From Embiotoca jacksoni (lineage: Eukaryota; Chordata; Actinopteri; Embiotocidae): a stretch of 64,000 nt of DNA. How positions within the stretch are numbered: the first letter of the stretch is position 1; every line of letters starts with the position of its first letter. The stretch spans positions 764,623-828,622 of the forward strand of contig JAKOON010000097.1 of the NCBI GenBank assembly GCA_022577435.1, read 5' to 3'. Below are positions 10,391 through 22,700 of this stretch, in pieces. A program made the translations under genes and the position numbers. A model generated the notes under the pieces. It was not told where the DNA came from. It did not search any database and worked only from the letters and a program-made list of their open reading frames with translations.

Positions 10391-11339
10391 GGATTACCAC
10401 TTATGGTAATCGTTCAGCAAGAGTTGCATAATGTTGCCTTGAATAAAATATTGTGAATACATTAATTGTGAATAAATATAACTATTTTACTTAAAACTTA
10501 TAAGTAAAAAATGCATGCCTTTGCCACTGCAATTTTCATTCAATATAGAACCTGTGCCAATCTGATAGACAGGCTTTACCTCTGTTCACCCTTTAACCTT
10601 TACCTATCACAGTGAGGTGAGGATCACACAGAAGGAGTTTAAGTATAACCAACAGAAGCTGTCTTGGCCTGGTATTTACATAATCCTGCAGTGGCAGTGT
10701 GTGCTCTGGACAAATCCTGCTGTACTTAAACGAAACCTCTGGAGCTACTTTAAATGTCCTTATTTATCCATGTGTTGTGGCATTTGATTTTTTTTTTTTA
10801 TTGTTAAACTGTAAAGAGATTTGAATGCATTTTACTGTTTCACTTTAATGGGCCATCAATTTTAGATGCAATCCTCCTTCGTGTGTTCAAATTGACAATA
10901 CATTTGCATTGCACAGTGCAGCAGCAAATGCAACCATGTGCAAGTGTGGTTATACAGTGCAAGGCTTACAGTATGTCATTGTTCAAGTCTATCCGGTGTG
11001 ATTTATGGCCATGACCATACTTTCAGCAGTCTGCCAAGATAAGGCACAAGGACATGAATCCTATTAGAGAGAACTAAAAGTGCTTAAACAGTTTCTTCTT
11101 CAGTGTAATCAAACCAAGCTGTAGCCTTAGCTGATTGTTTTACAAATTCGGGTTTTTTGTTGTTGTTGTTGTTTTTACTTGTAAGGCTGTTTAGTTCTTT
11201 AAGATAAAACTAAATATCAACTGTTTGGGAACTGGCAAAGGAAACAGATCATTTTCTTGAATCGCAAAATGTACATGAACAGAGCATAAGTTATGTTATG
11301 ATTGGTATCTGCATCAACCAACTTTGTTGACAAAAATTT
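10391..11339. other. Intergenic region, no gene recognised
   Basis: AT-rich DNA with simple T/A runs and a (TTG)5 repeat at 11157-11171. Nothing coding is supported. Confidence 0.5.
11157..11171 (+). repeat. (TTG)5 microsatellite
   Basis: Five TTG units flanked by T runs. Confidence 0.8.
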
Positions 11340-11349
11340 AAAAAAAAAA
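11340..11349 (-). terminator. RNA polymerase III terminator
   Basis: Ten consecutive A on the plus strand give a T10 run on the minus strand, 4 nt past the 3' end of the tRNA gene. Four or more T residues stop Pol III. Confidence 0.85.
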
Positions 11350-11363
11350 GTCTGTCAGAAGTG

Positions 11364-11374
11364 GGATTCGAACC
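11364..11374 (-). promoter_or_regulatory. Pol III B box of tRNA-Leu
   Basis: GGTTCGAATCC in the T arm is a perfect B-box consensus. Confidence 0.95.
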
Positions 11375-11417
11375 CACGCCTCCAGGGGAGACTGCGACCT
11401 GAACGCAGCGCCTTAGA

Positions 11418-11428
11418 CCGCTCGGCCA
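11418..11428 (-). promoter_or_regulatory. Pol III A box of tRNA-Leu
   Basis: TGGCCGAGCGG in the D-arm region matches the internal A-box consensus TRGCNNAGYGG. Confidence 0.9.
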
Positions 11429-11435
11429 TCCTGAC

Positions 11436-13399
11436 AACTACAATTTGCTACCTTAAAAAACAACCACAATAATTCCACACATCCCTCTAAAGTTGATGTC
11501 ATATTCGAGTTCAAATTAGTAACGATTCTTATGGTATAGATGCAGCCTAGAAAGGTTGCTCTAGTTTATCTTTGCGCGCTTGAAAATAATATGCACGGAT
11601 GGAGCTACAATAATCTAACGTACTGTCTGAAATAACAGAATATCTGATGGATATAACTTTGGAAAACCAACAGTCTTCGTACGAAACACGGCCTGGCTCA
11701 GTGGCTCAGGGGATTTCTGAAGAGATAAACACACGTAACTGGAGTTTTGAGATTATGATGAGGAGCGGCTGAAGTCTGCGACTGCTCTCATGTCCGTCAC
11801 ATGCTGACGCTTTGAAAAGTAGTATCTACATCAAGTGAATCTATTTAAAGTAGGACCAGGTGGTAATTTACGATGAAAAGAGCCACGAAGATGCTTTAAA
11901 AAAAATTAAAAAAAAATAAAAAAAGAAGAGAGAAGTATGAGAAATACATTTTTCTCTGTTGACTTATGATGTTGCTTAATGTTTGATCTTTCTTTCTATC
12001 CATCGATTGATGCATCAATGCATATCTACCTATTAATCTATACTATTGTCACTTCTATCTTCATATTTATCTTGTGCTACTAAATGAATTACACTGACAC
12101 TGGGACTTCGTACAGTTTGTCATTTAAGGGAGTAGTTGTATTAAATATGAATCAGGATTCAGAGTTTGTTTGTTTGTTTATTTATTTAAATTGACACATG
12201 CCACTGATGGTGGTTTTAGCATATTTTTTCTTATAGCTTCAAGTTAAGAGGCTTTGCTTGCAGAATTAAAACCCCACTCATAAGCAGAAATTGGCCAGTT
12301 TGTAAATGGCACATGTTAGCCAGAAAGATCATGTGCTACTGTAATTAATGATTTTTATTTTTTTTTAAATTTTTTTACTTGCCTCAAACACCTTGGGAAA
12401 TCTGCTCTCTGAAAGTGCAAACGGTGTGATATTTCTGCAGAAGCAGATTTCACCAAACTACAGGATCAGGTCTTAAAGTGCATACAGTGTGTTTAACAGA
12501 GTTGTGAAATACTCTAATATAACTTTATTACCTGTCCAGTGCTGCATCTCTGTTTACTTCATGTTGGAGTTAAGAAGTAGTTGAAATGCAGAACATGATC
12601 ATGAAACTACTGCAGCATATCATAGCTTGGTTATATTTGCATTCTAAACTTTTGCAATACAGTTGGTAAATGAAGAATCACACTTTAAGTTGAGACTTAG
12701 TTGAGATAATGGTTAATGGTTTGACTTCCAATCCAGTCTTTGTGTACCTGCTTGTAGGTCATACTGAATACGTGACTGCTTGATTTGCTTATCAGAGTTT
12801 TCAGCTATCACTGCTCTTTAAGTATTCTGCCATCTGTAATAAACATAGACCTATCCAACTCATATCCTGTTTTGAACCTGTCAACATGGTACTTTAGTTG
12901 AAGTGTCTAAACACACGGGACATCTGTGTGAGTCATTTCCGCGTGTCTCATTTTTGATGTTGAGTCTTTAAGGAAACAGGGCCGAGCATCCAGCAGGAAG
13001 GGATTCCTTCAAACTCAGACATCAACAACATCCCGAATATTAAACCTGTAACGTAAGGTCAGAGGAATGGGAGTGAGCATGGAAATGATGCCAGAGTTAC
13101 CCGTTGCCAAGGTCAGTCAGGAGCATTGGTACTCGGAATTTCTGAGTGTAAACATCTCACATCAAGGCAAGGGAAATGCTGTGTGTCATAACTGACGTAC
13201 TACATCTCTGAGCGAACAGCAGTAAATGAGGTTTTCTGTTTCTGTATATAGGAACTTGCATCATTGATCAGTCATCTGACACAACTCTTTTCAAGCCACG
13301 AGTGAAGGAGACTTCGATTCTAATTCCAGAGATGTGGGCAGGATGCTTCTTTCCATGTAGCCCAACCCTTGCTTTGGATAAATATTAATGACTAATAAT
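11436..13399. other. Intergenic region, no gene recognised
   Basis: AT-rich sequence with an A-rich stretch (11898-11937) and a TTTG/TTTA run (about 12165-12187). Near 13096 two same-direction RFX-type half sites (GTTACC, GTTGCC) occur but do not form an X-box. No coding sequence is supported. Confidence 0.5.
11898..11937 (+). repeat. A-rich low-complexity stretch
   Basis: Runs of 7-9 A interrupted by single TT, T or G. Confidence 0.85.
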
Positions 13400-13404
13400 T
13401 AGGG

Positions 13405-13690
13405 ATACAAAAAACAATTATTATCAGGACAGATTAACTGCCAATTATTTTCTCAGTTATTCTACAATCACTTAGTCCATAAAACGTCAGAAAATAATAC
13501 ACATCACAATTTTCCAGATTCCAATTTGACATCTTTACATTGCTTTTTGCATCTAAAAACACCCAAAGATATACAATTCATAATAATGTTGCACAACAAA
13601 AATCGGCAAATTCTCATACAAACAAGCTTGAATAAGTCCACTCTTGTGCGAAAAAATTATTGAAAAGATGAATTTATGATTCATAATTTA
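13405..13690. repeat. Degraded teleost dispersed repeat
   Basis: The order of short motifs (TTAGTCCATAAAACGTCAGA at about 13471, then CATCACAATTTTCC, CATCTTTACATTG, CCCAAAGATATACAATTC, and AAAAATTATTGAAA further on) follows a repeat I recall as very common in introns and intergenic DNA of teleosts. The copy is diverged and has indels. The identification is from memory. Confidence 0.45.
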
Positions 13691-13694
13691 TAGG

Positions 13695-13775
13695 TAAAAG
13701 TCCAATACTAGAGTTTTAAGTAAAAGTAGGTCTAAATACAAGTAGCATCAAAATGTAGTTAAAGATTACAAATAA
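13695..13775. repeat. Possible second teleost dispersed-repeat remnant (AGTAAAAGTA type)
   Basis: The motifs AAGTAAAAGTAG, ACAAGTAGCATCAAAATGTA and GTTAAAG resemble the abundant fish repeat built from AAGTAAAAGTAC units. It lies between the previous repeat and the satellite edge. Confidence 0.3.
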
Positions 13776-13898
13776 TGTTAATTGTTTGTTCCCCTCACCA
13801 TGAGTGTAACCACTGCCTTTTTTGGGGGGATTCCCATTGTTAAGGAAAAACTTATTGTGTGACTCACCCCTTCTAATTTTGCACTTGGTTACACCCAC

Positions 13899-14215
13899 TT
13901 TTTTTTTTTTTTTTTATCACATTTTGGACTACATGCTACAGTATGACCTTTTTTTTTAACTTTTTCAACAACATGCTATAGTATTACTTTTTTTTACTTT
14001 TTCAACAACATGCTATAGTATGACTTTTTTTTTTAATTTGTTGACGACATGTTATAGTGTGACCATTTTTTTCATATTTGGGACTACATGCAAGAGTTTG
14101 ACTTAATTTCAAATTTGGACGACATGCTACAGTGTGACTTTTTTTTCATATTTGGAACGACATGCTCTGGTTTGACTTTTTTTACATTTTTGGACGACAT
14201 GCTATAGTATGACTT
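13899..14215 (+). repeat. Decayed left edge of the satellite array
   Basis: About eight monomers differ strongly from the consensus: a T17 run, CAACAACATG, GACTACATGC with AAGAG in place of ATAG, GCTCTGG and a GTGTGACC ending. From about 14.2 kb onward the monomers are close to consensus. This is the pattern expected at the margin of an array homogenised by unequal exchange. Confidence 0.85.
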
Positions 14216-16639
14216 TTTGATCATATTTTAGACGACATGCTATAGTATGACTTTTTGATCATATTTTAGACGACATGCTATAGTATGACTTTTTTCTCAT
14301 ATTTTAGACGACATGCTATAGTATGACTATTTTTCATATTTTAGACGACATGCTATAGTATGACTTTTTGATCATATTTTAGACAACATGCTATAGTATG
14401 ACTTTTTGATCATATTTTAGACGACATGCTATAGTATGACTTTTTTCTCATATTTTAGACGACATGCTATAGTATGACTATTTTTCATATTTTAGACGAC
14501 ATGCTATAGTATGACTTTTTTCTCATATTTTAGACGACATGCTATAGTATGACTATTTTTCATATTTTAGACGACATGCTATAGTATGACTATTTTTCAT
14601 ATTTTAGACGACATGCTATAGTATGACTTTTTTCTCATATTTTAGACGACATGCTATAGTATGACTATTTTTCATATTTTAGACAACATGCTATAGTATG
14701 ACTTTTTGATCATATTTCGGACGACATGCTTTAGTATGACTTTTTGATCATATTTTAGACGAGATGCTACAGTATGACTTTTTTCTCATATTTTAGACGA
14801 CATGCTATAGTATGACTTTTTTTTAAATATTTTAGACGACATGCTATAGTATGACTTTTTGATCATATTTCAGACGACATGCTATAGTATGACTTTTTTT
14901 TAAATATTTTAGACGACATGCTATAGTATGACTTTTTTTTCATATTTTAGACGACATGCTATAGTATGACTTTTTTTAAAATATTTTAGACGACATGCTA
15001 TAGTATGACTTTTTTTTCATATTTTAGACGACATGCTATAGTATGACTTTTTTTAAATTATTTTAGACGACATGCTATAGTGTGACTTTTTGATCATATT
15101 TTAGACGACATGCTATAGTATGACTTTTTGATCATATTTTAGACGACATGCTATAGTATGACTTTTTGATCATATTTTGGACGACATGCTATAGTATGAC
15201 TTTATGATCATATTTTAGACAACATGCTATACTATGACTTTTTGATCATATTTCAGACGACATGCTATAGTATGACTTTTTGATCATATTTTAGACGACA
15301 TACTATACTATGACTTTTTGATCATATTTTAGAAGACATGCTATAGTATGACTTTTTGATCATATTTTAGACGACATGCTATACTATGACTTTTTGATCA
15401 TATTTCAGACGACATGCTATAGTATGACTTTTTGATCATATTTTAGACGACATACTATACTATGACTTTTTGATCATATTTTAGACGACATGCTATACTA
15501 TGACTTTTTGATCATGTTTTAGACGACATGCGATAGTATGACTTTTTGATCATATTTCAGACGACATGCTATAGTATGACTTTTTTTAAAATATTTTAGA
15601 CGACATGCTATAGTATGACTTTTTTTTCATATTTTAGACGACATGCTATAGTATGACTTTTTTTAAAATATTTTAGACGACATGCTATAGTGTGACTTTT
15701 TGATCATATTTTAGACGACGTGCTATAGTATGACTTTTTGATCATATTTTGGACGACATGCTATAGTATGACTTTTTGATCATATTTTGGACGACATGCT
15801 ATAGCATGACTTTTTTTTCATATTTTAGACGACATGCTATAGTATGACTTTTTTTAAATTATTTTAGACGACATGCTATAGTATGACTTTTTGATCATAT
15901 TTTAGACGACATGCTATAGGATGACTTTTTGATCATATTTTAGACGACATGCTATAGTATGACTTTTTGATCATATTTTAGACGACATGCTATAGGATGA
16001 CTTTTTGATCATATTTTGGACGACATGCTATAGTATGACTTTATGATCATATTTTAGACAACATGCTATAGTATGACTTTTTGATCATATTTCAGACGAC
16101 ATGCTATAGTATGACTTTTTTATCATGTTTTAGACGACATGCTATAGTATGACTTTTTAATCATATTTCAGACGACATGCTATAGTATGACTTTTTGATC
16201 ATATTTCAGACGACATGCTATAGTATGACTTTTTTATCATATTTTAGACAACATGCTATAGTATGACTTTTTAATCATATTTCAGACGACATGCTATAGT
16301 ATGACTTTTTGATCATATTTTGGACGACATGCTATAGTATGACTTTTTGATCATATTTTAGACGACATGCTATACTATGACTTTTTGATCATGTTTTAGA
16401 CGACATGCTATAGTATGACTTTTTGATCATATTTCAGACGACATGCTATAGTATGACTTTTTGATCATATTTTAGACGACATGCTATACTATGACTTTTT
16501 GATCATATTTTAGACGACATGCTATAGTATGACTTTTTGATCATATTTTAGACGACATGCTATAGTATGACTTTTTGATCATATTTCAGACGACATGCTA
16601 TAGTATGACTTTTTTTCATATTTTAGACGACATGCTATA

Positions 16640-19600
16640 GTATGACTTTTTGATCATATTTTGGACGACATGCTATAGTATGACTTTTTGATCATATTTT
16701 AGACGACATGCTATACTATGACCTTTTGATCATGTTTTAGACAACATGCTATAGTATGACTTTTTGATCATATTTCAGACGACATGCTATAGTATGACTT
16801 TTTTTCATATTTTAGACGACATGCTATAGTATGACTTTTTTTCATATTTTAGACGACATGCTATAGTATGACTTTTTGATCATATTTTTGGACGACATGC
16901 TATAGTATGACTTTTTTTCATATTTTAGACGACATGCGATAGTGTGACTTTTTGATCATATTTTGGACGACATGCTATACTATGACTTTTTGATCATGTT
17001 TTAGACAACATGCTATAGTATGACTTTTTGATCATATTTCAGACGACATGCTATAGTATGACTTTTTTTCATATTTTAGACGACATGCTATAGTATGACT
17101 TTTTTTCATATTTTAGACGACATGCTATAGTATGACTTTTTGATCATATTTTGGACGACATGCTATAGTCTGACTTTTTGATCATATTTTTGGACGACAT
17201 GCTATAGTATGACTTTTTGATCATATTTCAGACGACATGCTATAGTATGACTTTTTGATCATATTTTATACATGCTATAGTATGACTTTTTGATCATATT
17301 TTGGACGACATGCTATAGTCTGACTTTTTGATCATATTTCAGACGACATGCTATAGTATGACTTTTTTTCATATTTTAGACGACATGCTATAGTATGACT
17401 TTTTAATCATATTTCAGACGACATGCTATAGTATGACTTTTTAATCATATTTCAGACGACATGCTATAGTATGACTTTTTGATCATATTTCAGACGACAT
17501 GCTATAGTATGACTTTTTGATCATATTTTGGACGACATGCTATAGTATGACTTTTTTTCATATTTTAGACGACATGCTATAGTATGACTTTTTTTCATAT
17601 TTTAGACGACATGCTATAGTATGACTTTTTGATCATATTTTGGACGACATGCTATAGTCTGACTTTTTGATCATATTTTTGGACGACATGCTATAGTATG
17701 ACTTTTTTTCATATTTTAGACGACATGCGATAGTGTGACTTTTTGATCATATTTTGGACGACATGCTATAGTATGACTTTTTGATCATATTTTGGACGAC
17801 ATGCTATAGTATGACTTTTTGATCATATTTCAGACGACATGCTATAGTATGACTTTTTTTCATATTTTAGACGACATGCTATAGTATGACTTTTTGATCA
17901 TATTTCAGACGACATGCTATAGTATGACTTTTTGATTATATTTCAGACGACATGCTATAGTATGACTTTTTGATCATATTTTAGACGACATGCTATAGTA
18001 TGACTTTTTGATCATATTTTGGACGACATGCTATAGTATGACTTTTTGATCATATTTTAGACGACATGCTATAGTATGACTTTTTGATCATATTTTAGAC
18101 GACATGCTATAGTATGACTTTTTTTTAAATATTTTAGATGACATGCTATAGTATGAATTTTTGATCATATTTTAGACGACATGCTATAGTATGACTTTTT
18201 TTTAAATATTTTAGATGACATGCTATAGTATGACTTTTTGATCATATTTTAGACGACATGCTATAGTATGAATTTTTGATCATATTTGAGACGACATGCT
18301 ATAGTATGACTTTTTGATCATATTTTGGACGACATGCTATAGTCTGACTTTTTGATCATATTTTTGGACGACATGCTATAGTATGACTTTTTTTCATATT
18401 TTAGACGACATGCTATAGTATGACTTTTTGATCATATTTTGGACGACATGCTATAGTCTGACTTTTTGATCATATTTTTGGACGACATGCTATAGTATGA
18501 CTTTTTTTCATATTTTAGACGACATGCTATAGTATGACTTTTTGATCATATTTTATACATGCTATAGTATGACTTTTTGATCATATTTTGGACGACATGC
18601 TATAGTCTGACTTTTTGATCATATTTCAGACGACATGCTATAGTATGACTTTTTTTCATATTTTAGACGACATGCTATAGTATGACTTTTTAATCATATT
18701 TCAGACGACATGCTATAGTATGACTTTTTAATCATATTTCAGACGACATGCTATAGTATGACTTTTTGATCATATTTCAGACGACATGCTATAGTATGAC
18801 TTTTTGATCATATTTTGGACGACATGCTATAGTATGACTTTTTTTCATATTTTAGACGACATGCTATAGTATGACTTTTTTTCATATTTTAGACGACATG
18901 CTATAGTATGACTTTTTGATCATATTTTGGACGACATGCTATAGTCTGACTTTTTGATCATATTTTTGGACGACATGCTATAGTATGACTTTTTTTCATA
19001 TTTTAGACGACATGCGATAGTGTGACTTTTTGATCATATTTTGGACGACATGCTATAGTATGACTTTTTGATCATATTTTGGACGACATGCTATAGTATG
19101 ACTTTTTGATCATATTTCAGACGACATGCTATAGTATGACTTTTTTTCATATTTTAGACGACATGCTATAGTATGACTTTTTGATCATATTTCAGACGAC
19201 ATGCTATAGTATGACTTTTTGATTATATTTCAGACGACATGCTATAGTATGACTTTTTGATCATATTTTAGACGACATGCTATAGTATGACTTTTTGATC
19301 ATATTTTGGACGACATGCTATAGTATGACTTTTTGATCATATTTTAGACGACATGCTATAGTATGACTTTTTGATCATATTTTAGACGACATGCTATAGT
19401 ATGACTTTTTTTTAAATATTTTAGATGACATGCTATAGTATGAATTTTTGATCATATTTTAGACGACATGCTATAGTATGACTTTTTTTTAAATATTTTA
19501 GATGACATGCTATAGTATGACTTTTTGATCATATTTTAGACGACATGCTATAGTATGAATTTTTGATCATATTTGAGACGACATGCTATAGTATGACTTT

Positions 19601-22600
19601 TTGATCATATTTCAGACGACATTCTATAGTATGACTTTTTGATCATGTTTCAGACGACATGCTATACTATGACTTTTTGATCATGTTTTAGACGACATGC
19701 GATAGTATGACTTTTTGATCATATTTCAGACGACATGCTATAGTATGACTTTTTTTCATATTTTAGACGACATGCTATAGTATGACTTTTTTTTTAAATA
19801 TTTTAGACGACATGCTATAGTGTGACTTTTTGATCATATTTTAGACGACATGCTATAGTTTGACTTTTTGATCATTTTTTAGAGGACATGCTATAGTGTG
19901 ACTTTTTGATCATATTTTAGACGACATGGTATAGTATGACTTTTTTTATCATATTTCAGACGACATACTATAGTATGACTTTTTGATCATATTTCAAACG
20001 ACATGCTATAGTATGACTTTTTGATCATATTTGAAACGACATGCTATAGTATGACTTTTTGATCATATTTCAGACGACATGCTATAGTATGACTTTTTTT
20101 TCATATTTTAGATGTCATGCTATAGTATGACTTTTTCATATTTTAGACGACATGCTATAGTATGACTTTTTGATCATATTTCAGACAACATGCTATAGTA
20201 TGACTTTTTTTCATATTTTAGACGACATGCTATAGTATGACTTTTTGATCATATTTTAGACGACATGCTATAGTATGACTTTTTTTCATATTTTAGACGA
20301 CATGCTATAGTATGACTTTTTGATCATATTTCAGACGACATGCTATAGTATGACTTTTTGATTATATTTCAGACGACATGCTATAGTATGACTTTTTGAT
20401 CATATTTTAGACGACATGCTATAGTATGACTTTTTGATCATATTTTGGACGACATGCTATAGTATGACTTTTTGATCATATTTTAGACGACATGCTATAG
20501 TATGACTTTTTGATCATATTTTAGACGACATGCTATAGTATGACTTTTTTTTAAATATTTTAGATGACATGCTATAGTATGAATTTTTGATCATATTTTA
20601 GACGACATGCTATAGTATGACTTTTTTTTAAATATTTTAGATGACATGCTATAGTATGACTTTTTGATCATATTTTAGACGACATGCTATAGTATGAATT
20701 TTTGATCATATTTGAGACGACATGCTATAGTATGACTTTTTGATCATATTTTGGACGACATGCTATAGTCTGACTTTTTGATCATATTTTTGGACGACAT
20801 GCTATAGTATGACTTTTTTTCATATTTTAGACGACATGCTATAGTATGACTTTTTGATCATATTTTGGACGACATGCTATAGTCTGACTTTTTGATCATA
20901 TTTTTGGACGACATGCTATAGTATGACTTTTTTTCATATTTTAGACGACATGCTATAGTATGACTTTTTGATCATATTTTATACATGCTATAGTATGACT
21001 TTTTGATCATATTTTGGACGACATGCTATAGTCTGACTTTTTGATCATATTTCAGACGACATGCTATAGTATGACTTTTTTTCATATTTTAGACGACATG
21101 CTATAGTATGACTTTTTAATCATATTTCAGACGACATGCTATAGTATGACTTTTTAATCATATTTCAGACGACATGCTATAGTATGACTTTTTGATCATA
21201 TTTCAGACGACATGCTATAGTATGACTTTTTGATCATATTTTGGACGACATGCTATAGTATGACTTTTTTTCATATTTTAGACGACATGCTATAGTATGA
21301 CTTTTTTTCATATTTTAGACGACATGCTATAGTATGACTTTTTGATCATATTTTGGACGACATGCTATAGTCTGACTTTTTGATCATATTTTTGGACGAC
21401 ATGCTATAGTATGACTTTTTTTCATATTTTAGACGACATGCGATAGTGTGACTTTTTGATCATATTTTGGACGACATGCTATAGTATGACTTTTTGATCA
21501 TATTTTGGACGACATGCTATAGTATGACTTTTTGATCATATTTCAGACGACATGCTATAGTATGACTTTTTTTCATATTTTAGACGACATGCTATAGTAT
21601 GACTTTTTGATCATATTTCAGACGACATGCTATAGTATGACTTTTTGATTATATTTCAGACGACATGCTATAGTATGACTTTTTGATCATATTTTAGACG
21701 ACATGCTATAGTATGACTTTTTGATCATATTTTGGACGACATGCTATAGTATGACTTTTTGATCATATTTTAGACGACATGCTATAGTATGACTTTTTGA
21801 TCATATTTTAGACGACATGCTATAGTATGACTTTTTTTTAAATATTTTAGATGACATGCTATAGTATGAATTTTTGATCATATTTTAGACGACATGCTAT
21901 AGTATGACTTTTTTTTAAATATTTTAGATGACATGCTATAGTATGACTTTTTGATCATATTTTAGACGACATGCTATAGTATGAATTTTTGATCATATTT
22001 GAGACGACATGCTATAGTATGACTTTTTGATCATATTTCAGACGACATTCTATAGTATGACTTTTTGATCATGTTTCAGACGACATGCTATACTATGACT
22101 TTTTGATCATGTTTTAGACGACATGCGATAGTATGACTTTTTGATCATATTTCAGACGACATGCTATAGTATGACTTTTTTTCATATTTTAGACGACATG
22201 CTATAGTATGACTTTTTTTTTAAATATTTTAGACGACATGCTATAGTGTGACTTTTTGATCATATTTTAGACGACATGCTATAGTTTGACTTTTTGATCA
22301 TTTTTTAGAGGACATGCTATAGTGTGACTTTTTGATCATATTTTAGACGACATGGTATAGTATGACTTTTTTTATCATATTTCAGACGACATACTATAGT
22401 ATGACTTTTTGATCATATTTCAAACGACATGCTATAGTATGACTTTTTGATCATATTTGAAACGACATGCTATAGTATGACTTTTTGATCATATTTCAGA
22501 CGACATGCTATAGTATGACTTTTTTTTCATATTTTAGATGTCATGCTATAGTATGACTTTTTCATATTTTAGACGACATGCTATAGTATGACTTTTTGAT

Positions 22601-22700
22601 CATATTTCAGACAACATGCTATAGTATGACTTTTTTTCATATTTTAGACGACATGCTATAGTATGACTTTTTGATCATATTTTAGACGACATGCTATAGT
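16640..22700 (+). repeat. Nested direct duplications of 1,287 and 2,426 bp
   Basis: GATTATA occurs at 17934, 19221, 20360 and 21647, giving spacings of 1,287, 1,139 and 1,287. TATACATG variants (C at 17271, 18558, 20984), GCGATAGTGTG (17727, 19014, 21440) and GACATTC (final C at 19624, 22050) give the same 1,287 and 2,426 spacings. The simplest order is a 1,287-bp duplication followed by a 2,426-bp duplication that carried it along. The outer limits are approximate; the 2,426-bp match ends near 20280 and 22700. Confidence 0.85.

Larger units (their letters stand above)
11354..11435 (-). tRNA. tRNA-Leu (anticodon CAG)
   Basis: An 82-nt class II tRNA gene reading CUG. The acceptor stem pairs GTCAGGA with TTCTGAC (one G-U). 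The anticodon loop is TTCAGGT with CAG at plus-strand positions 11399-11401, closed by CTGCG/CGCAG. There is a long variable arm with a CTCC/GGAG stem, and a T arm of GTGGG/CCCAC around TTCGAAT. No intron and no CCA are encoded, as usual for a eukaryotic nuclear gene. It closely matches vertebrate tRNA-Leu(CAG) as I know it. The intact stems, both promoter boxes and a T10 terminator argue for a functional gene. Confidence 0.97.

Noticed and set aside
11354..11435. tRNA-derived SINE head
   Set aside because: The gene is complete with all stems paired and a T10 terminator directly after it, and there is no SINE body or A tail.
13090..13115. Second X-box near 13096
   Set aside because: The two half sites (GTTACC and GTTGCC) face the same way and do not form the required dyad.
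13716..13898. 60-aa minus-strand ORF at the array edge
   Set aside because: Lies over dispersed-repeat remnants and unique AT-rich DNA, with no similarity that I recognise.
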